From positions 244,778-308,777 of the forward strand of contig JADJRU010000003.1 of the NCBI GenBank assembly GCA_016712105.1: a stretch of 64,000 nucleotides of DNA, given 5' to 3'. Numbering within the stretch: the stretch's first letter is position 1; each line of letters starts with the position of its first letter. Shown here in pieces: positions 1 through 9,934 of the stretch. Source of the DNA: Ahniella sp. Lineage in GTDB: Bacteria; Pseudomonadota; Gammaproteobacteria; Xanthomonadales; Ahniellaceae. Under the pieces are notes generated by a model that did no database searches, was not told the DNA's origin, and worked only from the letters and a program-made list of their open reading frames with translations. Made by a program: the position numbers and the translations under genes.

Positions 1-462
1 GCAGTTTCGAATCACCAGATTCTGGATGGTCGAACCGCGGGCGCCATTGGCATTGGCGGCGGTTCCTGTTTCGCCGAGCGAGAAACATCCCAGGTTGTTG
101 GCGTTGATCTCGACGCGGTTGCCGCTGCCCGCGTTGTTGGTGGTGCCATTGATGTTGACGGGGGCAGTCAGTGCATCCAGTGCCTGCGTCAACGTGATCA
201 GCGTGATGCTGTTCTGGAACGTGATGTTGTGTGTGCCGGTCTGGTCGTTGGCTTCCTGGATCGCGGCACGCAAGGTGCACTGGTTTCCGGCCGTGTTGAC
301 GTCAATGTCGCAGACCAGATCATCGCCGCCCATCGCCGCCGCATCCCCATCACCTTGTGAACCGGTCTGGTTGACGATGAAGTTGGCGGCCTGATTGATC
401 GGCGACGCCAGCAGAAAACCGAGGGCGAGGATCAAAGCCCCAGGGGAACAGGTCTTGCGCAT
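1..462 (-). CDS. CSLREA-type exported protein, N-terminal part (runs off left edge)
   Basis: An open frame starts at an ATG at 460-462 and stays open for 154 codons to the first base of the window, so the C-terminus is missing. A GGAG sits just upstream of the ATG. The first ~25 residues form a signal peptide (basic start, hydrophobic LILALGFLLA core). Near residues 50-75 there is a Cys-rich stretch ending in CTLRAAIQEAND, the pattern of the CSLREA domain found at the start of secreted right-handed beta-helix proteins. The Asn/Gly/Thr-rich continuation fits a beta-helix surface protein. The role is unknown. The opposite-strand frame over the same bases has no domain logic. Confidence 0.7.
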   Translation of the reverse strand, partial: MRKTCSPGALILALGFLLASPINQAANFIVNQTGSQGDGDAAAMGGDDLVCDIDVNTAGNQCTLRAAIQEANDQTGTHNITFQNSITLITLTQALDALTAPVNINGTTNNAGSGNRVEINANNLGCFSLGETGTAANANGARGSTIQNLVIRNC

Positions 463-550
463 GGTGGTGAGCTCCGGCCCGGGTCAATGCGCCCGGTCTG
501 GAGAGACAATTGCCGCAGGGCGCAAAAACGCACGCGACGGCTGAAGTTTT

Positions 551-1345
551 TCAGATCGCGATCGGTGCCTTGATGGCAGGATGGGCACTGTAGCCGTCGA
601 TCCGAATGTCTTCGAACCGGAATCCGTCGATGTCCCGGACTTCCGGGTTCAGCCAGAGCGTGGGCAGCGGCTTCGGTGCTCGTTCGAGCTGTTGATTCGC
701 CTGATCCACGTGGTTCCGGTACAGGTGTACATCGCCAAAGGTGTGCACAAATTCGCCGACGCGCAAGCCGCAGACTTGCGCCACCATGTGCGTCAGCAGT
801 GCGTAGGATGCAATGTTGAAAGGCACGCCCAGGAACACATCGGCGCTGCGCTGGTAGAGCTGGCAACTCAGGCGGCCGTCGCCGACATAGAACTGGAACA
901 GGGCGTGGCATGGCGACAAGGCCATGTCGGGCAAGTCGGCTACGTTCCACGCGTTGACAATCAGTCGGCGCGAATCCGGATCGGTTTGAATGCGCCGGAT
1001 GACATCGGCGATCTGATCGATCGTTTGGCCATTGGCACCCGCCCACGACCGCCATTGTTTGCCGTACACCGGGCCAAGATTACCGTCGGCATCGGCCCAT
1101 TCGTCCCAGATGCTGACCTGGTTCTGCTTCAGGTAAGCGATGTTGGTCTCGCCTTTCAGGAACCACAGCAGTTCGTGGATGATCGATCGCAGATGCAGTT
1201 TCTTGGTCGTGACGAGCGGAAACCCCGCGGCCAGGTCAAATCGCATCTGGTAACCGAACACCGAACGCGTACCAGTGCCGGTTCGATCGGCCTTGTCGAG
1301 GCCGTGGTCCAGGATGTGGCGCAGCAGGTCGAGATAGGCTTGCAT
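551..1345 (-). CDS. thyA: Thymidylate synthase
   Basis: 264 residues, the same length as the E. coli enzyme. It methylates dUMP to dTMP with methylenetetrahydrofolate. The catalytic cysteine is in LSPCHALFQFYV at residue 146, the folate/dUMP residues RRLIVNAWN are near 126-134, and the protein ends in the family-typical IKAPIAI. It lies 4 bp downstream of lgt on the same strand, the common lgt-thyA pairing of gammaproteobacteria, so the two are probably co-transcribed. Confidence 0.97.
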   Translation of the reverse strand: MQAYLDLLRHILDHGLDKADRTGTGTRSVFGYQMRFDLAAGFPLVTTKKLHLRSIIHELLWFLKGETNIAYLKQNQVSIWDEWADADGNLGPVYGKQWRSWAGANGQTIDQIADVIRRIQTDPDSRRLIVNAWNVADLPDMALSPCHALFQFYVGDGRLSCQLYQRSADVFLGVPFNIASYALLTHMVAQVCGLRVGEFVHTFGDVHLYRNHVDQANQQLERAPKPLPTLWLNPEVRDIDGFRFEDIRIDGYSAHPAIKAPIAI

Positions 1346-1349
1346 TGAT

Positions 1350-2195
1350 TCAGTTCAGATGGGTTTGCCGGCGCGACAGCCAAAGCCAGTAGAGGCCGAG
1401 AGCGATCAACGGCAAGGACAACAACTGGCCGGTCGTCATCCAATTGAAGGCGATATAGCCCATGTGGCTGTCGGGTTCGCGGAAGAACTCAACCGCAAAC
1501 CGCTGCACGCCATACACGAGCGCAAACATGCCGGAGACTGCATATCTGGGTTTCGGGCGGCTCGAGAACCACCACACCACCGCGAACAGGAGGATGCCCT
1601 CCAAGCCTGCCTGATAAAGCTGTGACGGGTGCCTGGCTTCGTGATCAAGCAGACCCTGGGCGGCCTGAACGCGGATGTCATCCATGCTGAGATTGCCGGG
1701 CAAGGCATTCGGGAAAATCATTCCGACGCTGGCATCGGTATGGCGACCCCACAGTTCTCCGCCGACGAAGTTGCCGAGCCTCCCGAATCCCAAACCGATC
1801 GGGATCAATGGCGCCACCATATCCAGCGTGTCGAACGTGGAACGTTTCAGTCGTCTCGACCAGAACCAGCAGGCGATCATCACGCCAACCAGCCCGCCGT
1901 GGAACGACATGCCGCCTTCCCAGACGCGCAGCAAGTTCGCCGGGTTCGCGACGAGTTCACTCCAGCCGTAGACGAGCATGTACCCGAGGCGTCCGCCGAG
2001 GACGACACCGATCATGCCGTAGAACAAGAGATCGGAGAGCTGGTCACCATTGATGCCGTATCGGCCCGTGGCAACTCGTTTTTGTCCGAGCCACCAGGCC
2101 GAACCGAGTGCGGCGAGGTACATCAAACCGTACCAATGGATTTTCAACGGACCAACCGCAATGGCGATCGGGTCGATGTCGTGGAGGATGGCCAT
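1350..2195 (-). CDS. lgt: Prolipoprotein diacylglyceryl transferase
   Basis: 281 residues with about seven hydrophobic segments. It is the inner-membrane enzyme that moves diacylglycerol from phosphatidylglycerol to the lipobox cysteine of prolipoproteins. The signature MSFHGGLVG is at residues 97-104, GRLGNFVGGELWGR at about 138-151 contains the conserved arginine, and HPSQLY lies further on. The ATG at 2193-2195 has only a weak ribosome site. thyA follows after 4 bp. Possible substrates nearby are the lipoprotein S9 peptidase (27342-29492) and the RND adaptor (22166-23233). Confidence 0.96.
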   Translation of the reverse strand: MAILHDIDPIAIAVGPLKIHWYGLMYLAALGSAWWLGQKRVATGRYGINGDQLSDLLFYGMIGVVLGGRLGYMLVYGWSELVANPANLLRVWEGGMSFHGGLVGVMIACWFWSRRLKRSTFDTLDMVAPLIPIGLGFGRLGNFVGGELWGRHTDASVGMIFPNALPGNLSMDDIRVQAAQGLLDHEARHPSQLYQAGLEGILLFAVVWWFSSRPKPRYAVSGMFALVYGVQRFAVEFFREPDSHMGYIAFNWMTTGQLLSLPLIALGLYWLWLSRRQTHLN

Positions 2196-2276
2196 GGTTC
2201 GACGCGGTTGTTGGGGATGCGATTGTCACTGATCAGGCGCCGCTTGGGCAGCGCCTTGATCCTTGACTCGACTCGA

Positions 2277-4713
<2,437 letters not shown>

Positions 4714-4862
4714 GCTGCTCGCCTTGCGGCGCCGATTTCAGCGCGCAATAAGGGGTCGGGACTGGCGGGTCAGATGACCCGAGGAATTCGTGAAAGTATA
4801 TCAGCCGGTAGGCTTGACCGCCCTTTTGTGTCAGTGCGTTGACGGCCGTTTGGGTGCGCGCT

Positions 4863-5948
4863 TTAGGTCGCATCCAGGCAGCGAACGACTCCATGTTCCA
4901 CGTGGAACAGGCGATCGGCTGGCAGATCCCCAGTTCCGGTCACCAACACCTGGGCGTCCTGATTCCGGAGAAACTCGATCACACGTGCCTGGTGAGTCCC
5001 ATCGAGCTCGGCGGGCAAGTCATCCAACAGTACGATCGGTGGGACACCCAACACCGCGCGGTGGTGTAGAACCTGTGCGAGCAACAAGCACAACGCAGCG
5101 AGCTTCGCCTGCCCCCGAGAATAATGATCAACGTTGCCAAGGCTCGCGAAACGAATTCTCCAGTCAGCTCGATGAGGACCTCTGCGAGTAAAGCCGCGTT
5201 CCCGATCCCGAATCCGCTCAGTTCGCCAACCCGCACATCGGGAAATAAGATCGTCGACTGTGAGGTCTTTCCAACCGTCTTTGAATACCACCTCTGCCCG
5301 CCCGAGTTCTGGACACAACTTACCCGCCACGGTTGCCACTTGCTCCTGCAGAGCGTCAACGTAGACGCGACGCATCCTTTCCAGTTCAGTAGCTGCCTCC
5401 GCCATTTCCTGTTCCCAGGGATCGAACCAGGCATCGGCGCCGTTCGTCCGAAGTAAGGCGTTACGTTGTTTCAGCGCACGTTGGTATCGGCGCCATCGAC
5501 CCAGGAAATGGTGTTCCACGTGGAACAGGCCCCAATCCAGCAGCGCCCTCCGATCTTCCGACGGGCCACTCATCAGGGCATGTGACCCGGGGTCGAAACA
5601 ACACACCGGCGCCAATCGAAACAGATCACTCAAGGTAGAAACGTCTACGCCATCGAGTTTGCCCCGCCACCCATCACGCGAACGCTCGATGCCAATCCGA
5701 CGCACCGCCCGGCCATGGTCCACCCGAATCTCGGCAAACACAGTCGCTCGATCAGACCCGTCCTGCACGATCACATCCCGACCGCCCTTCCTGAAACTGT
5801 GCCCGTAGCCGAGCAAGTAAACCGCTTCAAGCACGGACGTTTTGCCAGCACCATTGGCGCCGCTCAGACCGTTCAAACCGGGACACAGGGTCAACTCGGC
5901 TGCGCTCACATTGCGCAAGTGGGAAATGATCAGTCGATCGATTTTCAT
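4863..5948 (-). CDS. recF: DNA replication and repair protein RecF
   Basis: 361 residues. SMC-like ATPase that loads RecA at single-strand gaps with RecOR. Walker A GANGAGKT is at residues 30-37, the ABC-like signature YSRGQAKLAALCLLLAQ lies near 275-290, and Walker B is LLDDLPAELD. The start MKIDRL (ATG 5946-5948) is preferred over an ATG 42 bp upstream because it matches RecF N-termini and leaves the dnaN terminator outside the gene. The hexapeptide LFHVEH occurs twice (about residues 141-146 and 347-352), each time encoded by a parS-like palindrome. Confidence 0.96.
   Translation of the reverse strand: MKIDRLIISHLRNVSAAELTLCPGLNGLSGANGAGKTSVLEAVYLLGYGHSFRKGGRDVIVQDGSDRATVFAEIRVDHGRAVRRIGIERSRDGWRGKLDGVDVSTLSDLFRLAPVCCFDPGSHALMSGPSEDRRALLDWGLFHVEHHFLGRWRRYQRALKQRNALLRTNGADAWFDPWEQEMAEAATELERMRRVYVDALQEQVATVAGKLCPELGRAEVVFKDGWKDLTVDDLISRCAGWRTERIRDRERGFTRRGPHRADWRIRFASLGNVDHYSRGQAKLAALCLLLAQVLHHRAVLGVPPIVLLDDLPAELDGTHQARVIEFLRNQDAQVLVTGTGDLPADRLFHVEHGVVRCLDAT
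4894..4909. promoter_or_regulatory. parS-like centromere site 1 (inside recF)
   Basis: Perfect 16-bp palindrome TGTTCCACGTGGAACA. It matches the chromosomal ParB-binding parS consensus TGTTNCACGTGNAACA. It lies near the 3' end of recF and encodes LFHVEH. Such sites usually cluster next to the replication origin and nucleate ParB for origin segregation. Confidence 0.85.
5512..5527. promoter_or_regulatory. parS-like centromere site 2 (inside recF)
   Basis: Second exact copy of the palindrome TGTTCCACGTGGAACA, 618 bp from the first. It is again within recF, in the same reading frame, and again encodes LFHVEH. Two identical 16-mers in one gene are not explained by protein conservation, since RecF families do not share this hexapeptide. 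Confidence 0.85.
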
Positions 5949-5992
5949 CAGGTCGCAAGCATGGTTGATCGGCCAAACGACACGCAACAAAA

Positions 5993-6010
5993 ACCCCGGT
6001 CTCCCGGGGT
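5993..6010 (-). terminator. Rho-independent terminator after dnaN
   Basis: Perfect 7-bp stem ACCCCGG / CCGGGGT with a 4-base loop, flanked by an A run on the left and T6 on the right. Read on the minus strand, the hairpin is followed by a T run (TTTTTG), so it ends transcripts leaving dnaN. The T run on the other side makes it potentially bidirectional. It separates dnaN from recF. Confidence 0.85.
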
Positions 6011-6042
6011 CTTTTTTGTCCGTGCGATACGAAACCGAAACG

Positions 6043-7143
6043 TCACAGACGCAGCGGCATCACCACGTGCCGAGCGCGCTGATTCTCGACGTCACGAACC
6101 AGACAGCTCGAATTCCCATCGCGCAAACACAACATTACGTTGACGCCACGAAGTGCCGCCAGCGCGTCCATGAGGTAATTCACGTTGAAGCCGATGCTCA
6201 GATTGTCGACGATCGTCTTGGCTTCGAGTTCTTCGCTCGCCTCTTCCTGTTCCGGGTTGTGCGCACTGATGTTCAGCCGACCTGGGCTGACTTCAACTTT
6301 GACGCCCCGATACTTCTCGTTCGACAGGATTGCGGCACGAGACAACGCAGCCCGCAGCTCGTCACGCGGCAACTCGACCAGCTTGTCGGCGCCGATCGGG
6401 ATCACTGCCTCATAGTCCGGAAAGCGCCCATCGATCAGCTTGGACGTAAACACAAAATCCGAGCGCCGAGCCCGGATGTGATTCTTGCCGAACTCCAAAT
6501 CAACCAGACCCTCGCCCACGTCCAGCAAACGCTGGAGTTCCAGGACACCCTTGCGCGGAATGATGAGCTGGCGCCGCGTCTTCACGCTGAGCTCAAGCTC
6601 TGCCTCACACAAGGCAAGGCGATGACCGTCGGTGGCGACACACCGCAGGATGCCATCCCGCAGATCGAGCAGCAGGCCGTTTAGGTAATACCGAACGTCC
6701 TGGTGCGCCATCGCAAAAGCCGTTCGATCGAGCAGTTCTTTCACGCTCGCTTCCGACAGGCTGACCCGCTCGATCACATCGATATCATCGACGGTCGGGA
6801 ATTCGTTCGCCGGAAGACTCGACAGTGTGAACCGACTCTTGCCGGCCTTGATCGTCACTCGCTCGGCATTCACCGACACGTCGATCACGCTACCGTCCTG
6901 CAGTGCACGCACGATATCGAACAGCTTCCTTGCGGGAACCGTGATCTCGCCGTCTTCAGTCTTCTCGGCAATACAATTTGCCGACAGTTCCACTTCCAGA
7001 TCCGAACCGGTGAAACCGACTCGGTCTCCCTGAACGGAAATCAGGATGTTTGCCAGAACAGGCAGAGCCTGTTTCCGTTCCACGACACCGACCACTTGCG
7101 TGAGCGGTTTCAAGAGGACTTCTCTTTGGATGCTAAAACGCAT
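6043..7143 (-). CDS. dnaN: DNA polymerase III subunit beta (sliding clamp)
   Basis: 366 residues, the usual length. It forms the dimeric processivity clamp. The start MRFSIQREVLLKPL (ATG 7141-7143, preceded by GGGAAAGG) is chosen over an in-frame start 21 bp upstream. The three clamp domains are recognisable, with the FTGSDLEVEL and TDGHRLALCEAEL motifs and a C-terminus ending VVMPLRL. A terminator separates it from recF. The upstream region holds DnaA boxes rather than dnaA. Confidence 0.97.
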   Translation of the reverse strand: MRFSIQREVLLKPLTQVVGVVERKQALPVLANILISVQGDRVGFTGSDLEVELSANCIAEKTEDGEITVPARKLFDIVRALQDGSVIDVSVNAERVTIKAGKSRFTLSSLPANEFPTVDDIDVIERVSLSEASVKELLDRTAFAMAHQDVRYYLNGLLLDLRDGILRCVATDGHRLALCEAELELSVKTRRQLIIPRKGVLELQRLLDVGEGLVDLEFGKNHIRARRSDFVFTSKLIDGRFPDYEAVIPIGADKLVELPRDELRAALSRAAILSNEKYRGVKVEVSPGRLNISAHNPEQEEASEELEAKTIVDNLSIGFNVNYLMDALAALRGVNVMLCLRDGNSSCLVRDVENQRARHVVMPLRL

Positions 7144-7217
7144 GCCTTTCCCTCTTTGCACCAAATGGGTTGAATCAGTATTTTATAGATTCTAATGATG
7201 TTGATGATGATGAAGCT

Positions 7218-7387
7218 TGGGGATAACTGCAATGGGTTACCGCAATCCTTTGTGGTATCTGGCTTCCAGCACCACGAAATCTTGTGTGGGAAGTCGCCGG
7301 AACCTTGTGGGTCAAATGTGGATAACTTTGCTCCTTGAGTTGTCCACAAGTCATACCCCCGTCTATCCACCCCTTATGTTGTCCACA
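7218..7387. other. DnaA-box cluster, candidate oriC or DnaA-controlled promoter of dnaN
   Basis: The 259-bp gap between dnaN and the kinase gene holds one perfect DnaA box on the minus strand (TGTGGATAA, 7317-7325), two TTGTCCACA boxes on the plus strand (7340-7348 and 7379-7387), and a one-mismatch box on the minus strand (TGGGGATAA, 7218-7226). An AT-rich stretch (about 7170-7210) adjoins dnaN and could be a duplex-unwinding element or its promoter. Position next to dnaN, and parS sites 2-3 kb away, support an origin role, but dnaA itself is absent. Confidence 0.6.
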
Positions 7388-7402
7388 CCCTGAGCCCCAG
7401 CC

Positions 7403-8131
7403 ATGTTGACCGTATCCCTGCCCGAAATCCTGATTGTTGCTTTGGCGCTCGCGCTCATCAGCGCCGGTTTCTGGATCTGGCGACGGGAAGCCACTCACAA
7501 GGCTCGCCAGGCCGATCTGGAGCAACAGCTGTCCTGGCAGCGCCAGGAAACGGAGCGGATTGCCCGTGCCACGCAGGATGCCTTGCTGACCGACCTGCAC
7601 GACGACCTCGGCGCCAGCCTGTTGACCCTGATCTATGCCGCGCCCACCCCTGAATTCGCCGACCGCCTCCGCGCCGTCCTGCAGGATCTGCGCGATATTG
7701 TCACCCGGGCCCGAGCCACACCGGGCAACCTGGAAGACACCTTGAGCCAGATCGAAGCCGAAGCACGCGAGCGACTGGGCCTCGCGGGACTCGACCTGGA
7801 TTGGCAACAGTCTCTGGTCAACGACCCAAGGCCTTTGGGCAAACCCCTGCTGTTCCACCTGTTCCGATTGTTCCGGGAAGCCATATCGAACACGCTCAAA
7901 CATGCCGAAGCATCCTCGATGCACGTCCGCCTGAACGCGACCGGGGAAACTTTGCACATAGAAATCCGCGACAATGGCCGCGCCGGAAGCGGCCAGAATC
8001 CGGGACAAGGCAAATCCAACATGCGATCCCGGACCGACCATCTCCACGGCAGCGTGACTTGGCGTGCCGCCACCCAAGGCGGCACCAAAGTGCTGTTGGC
8101 CATACCGCTCCACGGGGAACTCCCGACATGA
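7403..8131 (+). CDS. NarL/LytS-type sensor histidine kinase without input domain
   Basis: 242 residues. One N-terminal membrane segment (about residues 7-25) is followed by a short coil and a HisKA_3 dimerisation motif LHDDLGASLL with the phospho-accepting His at residue 66. The HATPase N-box REAISNTLKHAEAS and the D-box EIRDNGRAG follow. There is no recognisable sensory domain, so the signal is unknown. The stop TGA overlaps the ATG of the response-regulator gene (ATGA), indicating translational coupling. It reads away from dnaN. Confidence 0.88.
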   Translation: MLTVSLPEILIVALALALISAGFWIWRREATHKARQADLEQQLSWQRQETERIARATQDALLTDLHDDLGASLLTLIYAAPTPEFADRLRAVLQDLRDIVTRARATPGNLEDTLSQIEAEARERLGLAGLDLDWQQSLVNDPRPLGKPLLFHLFRLFREAISNTLKHAEASSMHVRLNATGETLHIEIRDNGRAGSGQNPGQGKSNMRSRTDHLHGSVTWRAATQGGTKVLLAIPLHGELPT

Positions 8132-8778
8132 TCGAGCACGTGCTGATTGTCGAAGACTTGCCCCGTAGCCAGGAATGGGTTCACGGCGCCGTACGTCAGG
8201 CCTTTGCAGGAGCGCGGATTCACCTCGCCGATTCCGTGGGTGCAGCCGAAATGGCGCTGGCCGAAACCCGGCCCGACCTTTGCCTGCTCGATCTGGGCCT
8301 ACCTGACGGTAGCGGTCTGGCGCTGATTGACCCGATCCGGCGCCGAAACCCGAACGTGCTGATCGTGGTCAGCACGATCTTCGAGGACGATGCTCACCTG
8401 TTTCCGGCGTTGCGGGCTGGTGCGCAGGGTTACGTGCTCAAGGATCTCCCGCAGGATCGGCTGGCGGAGATGCTCCTCGGCATCGAACGAGGTCAACCGC
8501 CCCTGTCACCCTCGATTGCCCGGCGCCTTCTGTCGTTCTTCAACCCGCCGCTGCAACCCACCCCGAACGCCAGCCCGCTGACGGAACGCGAAACGGAGGT
8601 CCTGAGATTGATCGCAAAGGGCTTCAGCGTCCCGAAAGTCGCCGAACAACTCGGGATCAGCAAGAACACAGCTGCCGGTTACCTCAAGGACATCTATCGC
8701 AAGCTCGAAGTGAACTCGCGAGCGGAGGCCACGCTTGAAGCGGCGCGGCGCGGACTGGTCAGTACCAACGCCAGCTGA
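8128..8778 (+). CDS. NarL/FixJ-family response regulator
   Basis: 216 residues. The receiver domain has the acidic pocket VEDLP at residues 8-12 and the phospho-acceptor Asp55 in LLDLGLPDGSG, then a LuxR-type HTH with LTERETEVLRLIAKGFSV and ISKNTAAGYLKDIYRKL. It is the partner of the kinase just upstream, whose stop codon it overlaps. A longer in-frame open stretch upstream is only a reading frame over the kinase gene. Targets are unknown; the DnaA-box region lies about 0.75 kb upstream. Confidence 0.92.
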   Translation: MIEHVLIVEDLPRSQEWVHGAVRQAFAGARIHLADSVGAAEMALAETRPDLCLLDLGLPDGSGLALIDPIRRRNPNVLIVVSTIFEDDAHLFPALRAGAQGYVLKDLPQDRLAEMLLGIERGQPPLSPSIARRLLSFFNPPLQPTPNASPLTERETEVLRLIAKGFSVPKVAEQLGISKNTAAGYLKDIYRKLEVNSRAEATLEAARRGLVSTNAS

Positions 8779-9234
8779 TCAGCCGGCGCGGCGATACTCG
8801 GCCGCCCGGACCTCAGCCGCGAGCTTGTCGAGCACACCGTTCACGTAAGTGTGCCCAAAGTCGGCGCCAAACCGTTTCGTGGTCTCGATCGCTTCGTTGA
8901 TCACGACTCGATAAGGCACGTCGGCACGGCAAATGAGTTCATAGGCAGCCAGTCGAAGCACAGCGCGTTCGATTGGATCGACGGCGTCCACGTCGCGATC
9001 GAGATGCGGCGTGAGTTTTTGGTCGAGTGCCGATTTTTCGCGCTCCACCCCACGCAACAGATCCTCGAAATACTCGAGGTCGGCGATCTCCATTTCCTGT
9101 TCGCGCTTGAACTGTTCGATGATGCCGGTCATCGATGTCCCCGACAGTTGCCATGCATAAATGGCCTGCAGGGCGCGGCGCCGCGCGCGAGCGCGCGCAG
9201 CAAGGTCGATACCGTCCAATCTCTTTCGGGTCAT
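8779..9234 (-). CDS. nusB: Transcription antitermination factor NusB
   Basis: 151 residues, all-helical. It binds boxA RNA with NusE (S10) in rRNA antitermination. Characteristic stretches are RRRALQAIYAWQLSG near the start, VDPIERAVLRLAAYEL in the middle and PYRVVINEAIETTKRFG near the C-terminus. The ATG overlaps the ribH stop (ATGA), forming the widespread ribH-nusB operon, here preceded by ribB. Confidence 0.96.
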   Translation of the reverse strand: MTRKRLDGIDLAARARARRRALQAIYAWQLSGTSMTGIIEQFKREQEMEIADLEYFEDLLRGVEREKSALDQKLTPHLDRDVDAVDPIERAVLRLAAYELICRADVPYRVVINEAIETTKRFGADFGHTYVNGVLDKLAAEVRAAEYRRAG

Positions 9235-9845
9235 TTGCGCTTCTTCTTCTTGCGTTCACTTTCGTCGAGTGCGGCACGCATGTCTTCCATGGCGTCCATG
9301 ACTTCGTCCATGTCGAAGTCCGCAACCGGCTGGTTCAGTTCAATCAGGTCGAAACTGGTTTCGGCGGCTTCGATCACACCAATCAGGTCAATCAGCGCCA
9401 CCGCGGCCTCCCGGCCTTTGTTCCCGGCGTCGCCGCCGGCTCGCGCTACCGCTTGTGCTTCGGTTTCGCAAGCCAACACGCCATTCGTGATCGGCACCTC
9501 GGTGTCGAGGCAGATCTGCATCAGTGCCCGCGCCGACTCGTTTGCGATCAGGTCGAAGTGGGCCGTCTCGCCCCGGATCACACAACCCAGCGCAATGATG
9601 CCGTCGAAAGCCCCGCTGTGCGCCAGGCGCTGCGCCAGCAACGGCAACTCCCAGGCGCCCGGAACCCGCATCAACGCAATCCCCTGCGGCGCGACACCCT
9701 GTTCGATCAGCGCACTCACGGCACCATGAACGAGTCGATCGACGACGCCGGCATTAAACCGGGAGGCCACGATGGCCACCTGCAAGGTTTCCGGATTGAG
9801 ATCCGGGTCCAGTTGGGTGATGCCGGAACGCAGCACATCCAGCAT
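9231..9845 (-). CDS. ribH: 6,7-dimethyl-8-ribityllumazine synthase, long form
   Basis: Penultimate enzyme of riboflavin synthesis. Core motifs are VASRFNAGVVDRLV, VPGAWELPL, ALGCVIRGETAHFD and NGVLACETEAQA. The ATG at 9843-9845 gives 204 residues against about 155 in relatives. The surplus is a short N-terminal lead plus a ~30-residue C-terminal tail: an acidic helix ending in KKKKRK. No strong ribosome site marks the start; a GTG near 9882 or a TTG at 9945-9947 are alternatives. It couples to nusB by an ATGA overlap. Confidence 0.92.
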   Translation of the reverse strand: MLDVLRSGITQLDPDLNPETLQVAIVASRFNAGVVDRLVHGAVSALIEQGVAPQGIALMRVPGAWELPLLAQRLAHSGAFDGIIALGCVIRGETAHFDLIANESARALMQICLDTEVPITNGVLACETEAQAVARAGGDAGNKGREAAVALIDLIGVIEAAETSFDLIELNQPVADFDMDEVMDAMEDMRAALDESERKKKKRK

Positions 9846-9934
9846 CGCGCGTGGGTCGGTCGGCAATTTGTTCTGGCTCACGATAAGGTCCGGATTAGGC
9901 AGATGGCTTGCTGGGAAAGACTGCGCAGCGCAGT

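Noticed and set aside
7175..8113. 312-codon minus-strand frame over the DnaA-box region and the kinase gene
   Set aside because: It covers a clear histidine kinase on the other strand and the intergenic boxes; the protein is Gln/Gly-rich without motifs.
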